In this document: piece after piece, positions 1-4,323 of the stretch
Layout of the letters: every line of letters begins with the position of its first letter
Numbering within the stretch: position 1 is the first letter of the stretch
DNA from: Bacteroidota bacterium
Lineage (GTDB): Bacteria > Bacteroidota > Bacteroidia > Flavobacteriales > Flavobacteriaceae
Length of the DNA: 6,971 bases
Assembly: GCA_947468985.1 (NCBI GenBank)
Contig: CANINJ010000100.1
Coordinates: 1-6,971, forward strand
Direction of reading: 5' to 3'
Notes under the pieces: model-generated
Databases searched by the model: none
What the model saw: the letters and a program-made list of their open reading frames with translations, nothing else
What the model was told of the DNA's origin: nothing
Made by a program: the position numbers and the translations under genes

Positions 1-301
1 CATTCAATGGAATCAAATGAACGTGAGCGTGGGGAACTTCTAAACCAATAACGCTCATTCCAATTCTTTTGCAAGGAACTGCCTTTTCAAGAGCAATTGC
101 AATCTTTTTTGTAAACTTCATTAATCCTAAATAAAGCGCATCATCCAAATCGAAAATTTTGTTGATTTCTTGTTTTGGAATGCACAAAGTATGACCAATC
201 GCATTTGGATTTACATCTAAAAAAGCAAGAAAATTATCGTCTTCTGCGATTTTATAACACGGAATTTCTCCGTTTACGATTTTTGTGAAAATACTTGACA
301 T
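1..301 (-). CDS. HIT family protein (histidine triad nucleotide-binding), 3' end cut by window edge
   Basis: Translating from the ATG at 301-299 gives 100 residues that begin MSSIFTKIVNGEIPCYKI and reach the window edge at ...HAHVHLIPLN. The histidine triad signature H-x-H-x-H is visible at residues 91, 93 and 95, preceded by the usual hydrophobic strand (GMSVIGLEVP). The N-terminal 'FxKIVxGEIPxYKI...DDNFLAFLDVNPxxxGHTLxIPK' pattern is typical of the HINT/Hit branch. Members bind purine nucleotides and hydrolyse phosphoramidates or adenylated compounds in the cytoplasm; the exact substrate cannot be read here. Family members are about 130 residues, so roughly 30 C-terminal residues lie outside. 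The gene lies 84 nt downstream of greA on the same strand, a pairing common in Bacteroidota, and is probably co-transcribed with it across the repeat at 311-382. Confidence 0.95.
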   Translation of the reverse strand, partial: MSSIFTKIVNGEIPCYKIAEDDNFLAFLDVNPNAIGHTLCIPKQEINKIFDLDDALYLGLMKFTKKIAIALEKAVPCKRIGMSVIGLEVPHAHVHLIPLN

Positions 302-310
302 AGAAGAAAT

Positions 311-382
311 GTTTAATTGTTTAACAGTTTAATTGTTTAGTTGTAAAAACGGTTAAACGATTTAACAACTAAACGATTCAAC
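311..382. repeat. Four 16-nt repeat units forming an imperfect inverted repeat between greA and the HIT gene
   Basis: Two direct units lie at 311-326 (GTTTAATTGTTTAACA) and 327-342 (GTTTAATTGTTTAGTT). After an 8-nt spacer, two units in the opposite orientation lie at 351-366 and 367-382. The 32-nt arms are complementary at 22 of 32 positions; if the plus strand were transcribed, G-U pairs would raise this to about 27 of 32. The element fills almost the whole greA-HIT gap, starting 3 nt after the greA stop and ending about 10 nt before the HIT start. It may form a processing or stabilising hairpin in the shared transcript. It lacks a T-tract next to a GC-rich stem, so it is not a normal intrinsic terminator. 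Confidence 0.75.
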
Positions 383-385
383 TAT

Positions 386-862
386 TTAGTCTCTCGAAAT
401 TTCTAATATTTCAAATCTCAAAGCGCCATTTGGAACGGTAATTTCGGCAACTTCTCCAACAGATTTTCCTAACAAACCTCTTCCAATTGGTGAAGTCACA
501 GATATTTTTCCTGTTTTCAAATCGGCTTCACTTTCTGCAACTAAGGTATATTTCATCTCAATTCCGTTTGTTAAATTTTTGATTTTCACATTTGACAAAA
601 CCAATACTTTTGAAACATCTAAATGCGTTTCATCTATTAATCTTGCGTTGGAATGCACTTCTTCCAATTTAGCAATTCTCATTTCCAACATCCCTTGTGC
701 TTCTTTGGCAGCATCATATTCGGCGTTTTCTGACAAATCGCCTTTATCACGCGCTTCTGCTATATCAGCGGAGGCTTTTGGACGCATCACGCTCTTCAAA
801 TAATCTAATTCTTCTCTTAATTTCTTTAATCCTTCTGCTGTGTAATACGATACTGCACTCAT
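386..862 (-). CDS. greA: Transcription elongation factor GreA
   Basis: GreA binds the secondary channel of RNA polymerase and stimulates cleavage of the 3' end of backtracked transcripts so that elongation can resume. The 158-residue product has the family's usual length and two-part layout. The N-terminal coiled coil (about residues 8-76) carries the signature ARDKGDLSENAEYDAAKEAQG-like segment, with the acidic tip residues D42 and E45 that hold catalytic magnesium. The C-terminal FKBP-like domain (about 80-158) ends in the conserved SPIGRGLLGKSVGE segment and a P-x-G motif. I chose the ATG at 862-860 (MSAVSYYTAEGL) because the in-frame ATG at 898 would add 12 residues (GFFLFYINDEI) not found in GreA and would sit inside the leader hairpin. 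A promoter and hairpin lie directly upstream, and a HIT gene follows. Confidence 0.97.
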   Translation of the reverse strand: MSAVSYYTAEGLKKLREELDYLKSVMRPKASADIAEARDKGDLSENAEYDAAKEAQGMLEMRIAKLEEVHSNARLIDETHLDVSKVLVLSNVKIKNLTNGIEMKYTLVAESEADLKTGKISVTSPIGRGLLGKSVGEVAEITVPNGALRFEILEISRD

Positions 863-889
863 AATTTCATCATTTATATAAAATAGAAA

Positions 890-911
890 AAATCCCATCG
901 GGACGGGATTT
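890..911 (-). promoter_or_regulatory. Terminator-like hairpin in the greA leader
   Basis: Read on the minus strand, AAATCCC (911-905) pairs perfectly with GGGATTT (896-890) around an 8-nt loop, and further T-rich sequence follows (TTTCTATTTT). This has the form of an intrinsic terminator, but it lies between the greA promoter and the greA start codon, 27 nt before the ATG. No gene ends here on either strand, since greA and the lipoprotein gene diverge. It may attenuate greA, give a short leader RNA, or protect the 5' end of the mRNA. The pairing is seen directly; the role is inferred. Confidence 0.6.
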
Positions 912-918
912 CTTTTTA

Positions 919-948
919 CAAAGATAGTTGTTATTTCTTTTAGTCAAT
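919..948 (-). promoter_or_regulatory. Probable greA promoter (Bacteroidota type)
   Basis: On the minus strand TATCTTTG (926-919) matches the Bacteroidota -7 consensus TAnnTTTG exactly. An ATTG at 948-945 stands 18 nt upstream, close to the expected place of the -33 TTTG box. Transcription would start near 913-915, giving a leader of about 50 nt that opens almost at once into the hairpin at 911-890. Confidence 0.55.
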
Positions 949-988
949 AAATATATGTTAATCATATATAATTCAAAGTTAAATAAAT

Positions 989-996
989 TAAATTTG
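989..996 (+). promoter_or_regulatory. Candidate -7 box for the Rieske-like lipoprotein gene
   Basis: TAAATTTG at 989-996 fits TAnnTTTG and would place the transcription start about 25 nt before the ATG at 1027. No convincing -33 TTTG lies at the right distance, and the region is very AT-rich, so a chance match is possible. Confidence 0.3.
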
Positions 997-1026
997 TTTC
1001 AACTATTCTTTTAATAAAATTTCAAA

Positions 1027-1440
1027 ATGAAAAAATACATCTTCCTACTTTTATTACCTTTTCTGTGGAATTGCGATGGCGGAACCTTCAATAATCACAA
1101 TCCAAATATTCCAAATTATAGCTTTGCAGTTGAAATAAACACTGATTTACCAACGTATAACAGCTTAAAATTTGTGAGCAACGGAAAATATATTCCAAAT
1201 GCAGGCGCTCGTGGCGTTATCGTTTTCAATAATGGAAATGGTTATGTTGCTTATGATGCGGCGTGTCCAAATCAAGCGATGAGTTCGTGTTCAACGATGT
1301 CTGTTCGCGGTATCAATGCTTTTTGTAGCTGTGATAATGCCGAATACAACCTGTTTTCTGGGCAATGTCCAGGGAAAGAATATCCAATGAAACCGTATCG
1401 TGTGGAAACAAATGGGACGATTATCAGAATTTACAATTAA
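1027..1440 (+). CDS. Small lipoprotein with a degenerate Rieske-type domain lacking both histidine ligands
   Basis: The 137-residue product starts with a lipoprotein-like signal: a lysine pair, a leucine-rich stretch (residues 5-13) and C16 in FLWNC. The lipobox is loose (W and N before the cysteine) but acceptable for Bacteroidota. Residues about 63-136 follow the order of a Rieske [2Fe-2S] domain: a strand before C80-P-N82, then C88, then C100-S-C102-D103, then Y107, G112 and a final P-x-K-P-Y-x-V...I-x-I strand. The spacing C-x-N-x17-C-x2-D exactly matches the canonical C-x-H-x15-17-C-x2-H. Both cluster histidines are replaced, by N82 and D103, while both ligand cysteines and both disulfide cysteines remain; C114 is extra. 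It is therefore unlikely to hold a normal Rieske cluster and may be a disulfide-stabilised envelope protein. The function is not known to me. The gene stands alone, divergent from greA, with a strong terminator after it. Confidence 0.8.
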   Translation: MKKYIFLLLLPFLWNCDGGTFNNHNPNIPNYSFAVEINTDLPTYNSLKFVSNGKYIPNAGARGVIVFNNGNGYVAYDAACPNQAMSSCSTMSVRGINAFCSCDNAEYNLFSGQCPGKEYPMKPYRVETNGTIIRIYN

Positions 1441-1473
1441 AAAACCCTTGAAAATTAATTTTACAAGGGTTTT
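1441..1473. terminator. Bidirectional intrinsic terminator between convergent genes
   Basis: AAAACCCTTG (1441-1450) pairs perfectly over 10 bp with CAAGGGTTTT (1464-1473) around a 13-nt AT-rich loop. The stem begins right after the lipoprotein stop codon. The A-run and T-run flanking the GC core supply a U-tract on either strand, so it can serve both the lipoprotein gene and the receptor gene, which ends at 1493 on the other strand. Confidence 0.85.
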
Positions 1474-1492
1474 GAAAATCTGATTTTTACTA

Positions 1493-3658
1493 TTAAAATT
1501 TCAAGGTCATTCCTGCCAAGAAATTAATTCCCGCTTGAGGATAATAACTAACGGAACTGTCTCCATATAAATAGGCATTAGAAACATATTTCAAATTAAA
1601 TATATTGTTTATCAACCCTTTAAAAACAATCGATTTAAATAATGATTTAGGTTTAATTTCATAATGAGCATTAAAATCTACTACATTGTAGCTTTTCAAT
1701 TTCGTAACTTCAGAATCAAAATTTCCTATAAACTGATTCCCAACATATTTATTAAGTAAAGAAAGTTCTAAAGCGCTAATTGGCTGGTAAGAAAAAATTC
1801 CTCCCGCAATTACATTCGGTGAAAAAGCAATATTGGTTTCTCCATAATTCACTAAACCTAGTCCTGTATCTACAGTATAATCCTTGATTTTGTTTCTGCT
1901 TACAGTAAGATTAGGGCTAAAAATCACTTGCTCACCTATTTTAATTTTAGCATCAATTTCAAGACCTACTCGGTAACTTTCAGGAACGTTTGCCCTAATT
2001 TCATTTCCTACGGCATCAAGCTGCCCTGTTTTTACCAATTGATTTTTGTAATTCATTAGGTAAAAGTTGGTATTTATGGTAACTATTGTTGAGCTTATTC
2101 TCCAACCTAATTCAATGTCGTCCAAGCTTTCTGGTTTTGGCACGCCATTTTCAAAGTCGGTTCGGTTTGGCTCTTTATTAGCTTTTGCATACGAAATATA
2201 CAAACTATTTAAAGAATTCATGTCAAATGTTAAACCTACTTTAGGATTAATAAAATTATAATTTTTGTCAACTTCATCTGACAATACACCATTTGCGTTG
2301 TAACCTACATTTCGATATTGCAAATCGCCAAATAAACTCCATTTAGATGTTAAATTATAATTTAATTTGGCAAACGAATTAAAATCGGTCTTATTTCCAT
2401 AATAATCATAATAATGATCTCCTAATTCACTTTGAGAGGCAAATCGAGCCCAAATTACTTTTCCAAAATGATTTCCTTCGTATTTATTATAAGCTCCGCC
2501 AATAATCAAATTTAGCTTTTTATCTTTATAATTTGACGAAAAAGTAGTACCATAAAAATCATTATCCAACCATTTTTGACGAATCAAATCGGTTGAAACT
2601 TCAGAACCAACAGGTGCTAAACCATAATCGGCAAAAGCAGCATTTTCTTTATAATTTTCAAAATATCCTATCCCTTTGGTGTAATGAAACGCTAAATTGG
2701 TATTCCATTTTTCTGAGAATTTTTCATTCCAATGCAACTGATAATGATCTTGCTGGTAATTGTCCGTTTCATTATCATAGAAACGTATTTTACCAAATTC
2801 ATCCGTGTACATTCCTGCCGAATTGAAAGTTCTATCGTTGATTAACGTTTCGCCATCAATTCCAAACCAAGACTGGTATGTTTTTTCTTTTCCACCAAAA
2901 GCCAATGCTTTTATCAAGGTTGTTTTTCCTACATAAGTTCCTTGAAGAAAATAGGACTTCAAGTCAGAACTTGCTCTGTCAACATAACCATCGGATTTCA
3001 AAACCGACAAACGACCCGCAATTTCGATATGATTATTTAATAATCCTGTACTAAATTTTACCGTATTTTTTCTTGAATTAAAACTACCCGCTGAATTTGA
3101 AATTTCACCACTACTCACTTTGGAATAATTATCAGTTAGCATATTTAAGCTTGCGCCAAATGCTCCCGAACCGTTTGTTGAAGTTCCCACACCGCGCTGC
3201 AATTGAATACTTTCAAGCGATGAAGCAAAATCGGGCATATTCACCCAATACGTTTCTTGACTTTCAGAATCGTTGTACGGAATCCCATTTATAGTAATAT
3301 TTACACGAGTTGCATCGCTTCCACGAACACGAATTCCTGTGTAACCAATGCCGTTTCCTGCGTCAGAAGTCGTTACAACCGAGGGCATATAATTCATTAA
3401 AATTGGAATATCCTGCCCTAAATTTCGAGTTTTCAAGTCTTTTTTGTTCAAATTACTGAACGTTACAGGCGTTTTGGAATCCACACGAATTGCTGAAACT
3501 AAAACAGCGTCGAGTTCGTTGATTTTTGTGGTGTCTTTTTTAATTTCTTGAGAAAAAGAGAAGAAAGTAGTACTTAAAAAGAGAAAAAATAAGAAACGAA
3601 GAGATAATAGATTAGTAGGTTTCGTTCTTTTTGTTTGTAATTTGATTACATTTTTCAT
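1493..3658 (-). CDS. TonB-dependent outer-membrane receptor, probable thiamine (or related compound) importer
   Basis: This is an outer-membrane beta-barrel that takes up a scarce substrate using energy passed on by TonB-ExbBD. From the ATG at 3658 the product has 721 residues. A basic N-region and hydrophobic stretch (about 21-35) form the signal peptide, probably cut near FSFSQE. A TonB-box-like LDAVLVSA follows at 49-56. The plug domain spans about 60-175 and shows GIRVRGSD (108-115), NGIPYND (124-130) and QRGVGTSTNGSGAFG (154-168). The rest is barrel, ending in the expected C-terminal phenylalanine. There is no carboxypeptidase-like N-terminal repeat and no SusD partner, so a polysaccharide system is unlikely. 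The upstream TPP riboswitch is the main reason to propose thiamine or a precursor as substrate. A TTG at 3682 in the same frame was not chosen, because the ATG gives a normal signal peptide and sits at the edge of a regulatory hairpin. Confidence 0.92.
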   Translation of the reverse strand: MKNVIKLQTKRTKPTNLLSLRFLFFLFLSTTFFSFSQEIKKDTTKINELDAVLVSAIRVDSKTPVTFSNLNKKDLKTRNLGQDIPILMNYMPSVVTTSDAGNGIGYTGIRVRGSDATRVNITINGIPYNDSESQETYWVNMPDFASSLESIQLQRGVGTSTNGSGAFGASLNMLTDNYSKVSSGEISNSAGSFNSRKNTVKFSTGLLNNHIEIAGRLSVLKSDGYVDRASSDLKSYFLQGTYVGKTTLIKALAFGGKEKTYQSWFGIDGETLINDRTFNSAGMYTDEFGKIRFYDNETDNYQQDHYQLHWNEKFSEKWNTNLAFHYTKGIGYFENYKENAAFADYGLAPVGSEVSTDLIRQKWLDNDFYGTTFSSNYKDKKLNLIIGGAYNKYEGNHFGKVIWARFASQSELGDHYYDYYGNKTDFNSFAKLNYNLTSKWSLFGDLQYRNVGYNANGVLSDEVDKNYNFINPKVGLTFDMNSLNSLYISYAKANKEPNRTDFENGVPKPESLDDIELGWRISSTIVTINTNFYLMNYKNQLVKTGQLDAVGNEIRANVPESYRVGLEIDAKIKIGEQVIFSPNLTVSRNKIKDYTVDTGLGLVNYGETNIAFSPNVIAGGIFSYQPISALELSLLNKYVGNQFIGNFDSEVTKLKSYNVVDFNAHYEIKPKSLFKSIVFKGLINNIFNLKYVSNAYLYGDSSVSYYPQAGINFLAGMTLKF

Positions 3659-3677
3659 TCGTAAATTGTTTACGAAT
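3656..3677 (-). promoter_or_regulatory. Hairpin covering the start codon of the TonB receptor gene
   Basis: On the minus strand ATTCGTAAA (3677-3669) and TTTACGAAT (3665-3657) form a perfect 9-bp stem with a 3-nt CAA loop. The last two stem bases are the A and U of the AUG at 3658-3656, so the start codon would be buried. An alternative stem, GAATAA (3695-3690) with TTATTC (3679-3674), shares four stem bases with it and could open it. This looks like a translational expression platform below the riboswitch. Pairing is seen; control is inferred. Confidence 0.6.
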
Positions 3678-3723
3678 AACAAGGGGGAATTATTCTTTTT
3701 GTTAAATTAAATTGATTGTTCCT

Positions 3724-3760
3724 ATGACAAATAGATAGTGTGCACGCTACTTTTTGTCAT
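3724..3760 (-). promoter_or_regulatory. Alternative stem competing with riboswitch P1
   Basis: The 3' strand of the riboswitch P1 stem, ATGACAAA (3760-3753, minus strand), can pair perfectly over 8 bp with a downstream TTTGTCAT (3731-3724), extended by GTAG/CTAT inside. The same strand pairs with TTTTGTCA (3847-3840) at the 5' end of the aptamer. The two pairings exclude each other. No U-tract follows the alternative hairpin, so it does not look like a terminator by itself. Confidence 0.6.
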
Positions 3761-3850
3761 TATTTCCCTTGGCAGCATTATCTGCCCAGGTTCTTTGGGT
3801 ATAATCTCAGCTCGTTATTTAGAGCACCCCTTTGAGACGTGACAAAAGTA
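3748..3850 (-). ncRNA. TPP riboswitch (THI box)
   Basis: All conserved blocks of the thiamine pyrophosphate aptamer appear in order on the minus strand: GGGGTGC (3830-3824), a P3 stem GCTC/GAGC around TAAATAAC, CTGAGA (3810-3805), TACCC, GAACCTG, a P5 stem GGCAG/CTGCC around ATAATG, and AAGGGAA (3770-3764). A long P1 can form from TACTTTTGTCA (3850-3840) and TGACAAAAAGTA (3759-3748) with one bulged A. TPP binding normally lowers expression of the downstream gene, here the TonB receptor about 90 nt further on. TACTTTTG at 3850-3843 also matches the -7 promoter consensus. If that box is used, the 5' P1 strand would not be transcribed, so the true start matters for the mechanism. Confidence 0.96.
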
Positions 3851-3871
3851 GTTTTTTTAATTTAAAGTATA

Positions 3872-3892
3872 TAGTTTTAGAATAAAAAACTA
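3872..3892 (-). terminator. Weak AT-rich hairpin after arfB
   Basis: TAGTTTT and AAAACTA pair over 7 bp around a 7-nt loop, 9 nt beyond the arfB stop. The stem has a single G-C pair and only a poor T-tract follows, so it is at best a weak terminator. Read-through from arfB into the riboswitch and receptor gene is possible. Confidence 0.2.
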
Positions 3893-3900
3893 AAAATTTC

Positions 3901-4305
3901 CTACTCTAAATCTGGTCTTTTCCTGTTTTTCTTAATATCGGATAGATTTTTTTTATCTTTTATCCGTTTTCTAATTACCGATTTTGGGATTTTTGTAGCC
4001 TTTCTAATTTTTGGGACATGCAATCCTTGATCAATAATTGCTAAAAATCGTTTCGTAACAATTTCTTTATTTTTGAGTTGACTTCTGTCTTCATCACAAT
4101 TCAAAATTAAGATTTGATCATTTGTAAGTCGGGAAGCCAAATTCATTTCTAAAAGCATTTTTTCATCTTCCGATAAAACTTTTGAATTTTTTACATCAAA
4201 TGAAAGCACGACTTTCGAGGAAACCTTATTTACATTTTGTCCCCCAGCACCACTACTTCTAACAGCTTTATACTGCAATTCGATAATTAATTTATCTTTT
4301 TCCAT
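3901..4305 (-). CDS. arfB: Alternative ribosome-rescue factor ArfB (peptidyl-tRNA hydrolase, YaeJ type)
   Basis: ArfB enters ribosomes stalled on mRNA without a stop codon and hydrolyses the peptidyl-tRNA, releasing the chain. The 134-residue product has the release-factor catalytic motif GGQ at residues 21-23 within RSSGAGGQNVNKVSSKV, and a strongly basic tail (about 100-134, KIRKATKIPKSVIRKR then KNRKRPDLE) that in the family lies in the empty mRNA channel. The length is close to the 140 residues of the E. coli protein. It lacks the stop-codon-reading domain of RF1/RF2, so it is not a truncated release factor. The ATG at 4305 lies 18 nt after the stop of the kinase-DUF4301 gene, suggesting co-transcription; a functional link to that gene is not obvious. 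Confidence 0.93.
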   Translation of the reverse strand: MEKDKLIIELQYKAVRSSGAGGQNVNKVSSKVVLSFDVKNSKVLSEDEKMLLEMNLASRLTNDQILILNCDEDRSQLKNKEIVTKRFLAIIDQGLHVPKIRKATKIPKSVIRKRIKDKKNLSDIKKNRKRPDLE

Positions 4306-4323
4306 ATTGTAGTTAGCTTATAA

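Noticed and set aside
311..382. CRISPR array
   Set aside because: The units are directly adjacent, in opposed orientations, without unique spacers of constant length, and no cas genes are near.
863..898. In-frame ATG at 898 as the greA start
   Set aside because: It adds 12 residues absent from GreA and overlaps the leader hairpin; the ATG at 862 gives the standard 158 residues.
890..911. Ordinary intrinsic terminator of a plus-strand gene
   Set aside because: No plus-strand gene ends upstream; the hairpin sits between divergent genes, inside the greA leader.
2067..3294. Plus-strand open frames inside the TonB receptor gene (2067-2261, 2593-2826, 3097-3294)
   Set aside because: They lie opposite a well-supported gene, resemble no known protein and have low-complexity antisense composition.
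3659..3682. TTG start for the TonB receptor 24 nt upstream of the chosen ATG
   Set aside because: It adds eight residues before a complete signal peptide and would place the start within the hairpin region; the ATG at 3658 is the normal choice.
3901..4305. Truncated or degraded release factor RF1/RF2
   Set aside because: Length, the GGQ position near the N-terminus and the basic tail fit a complete ArfB.
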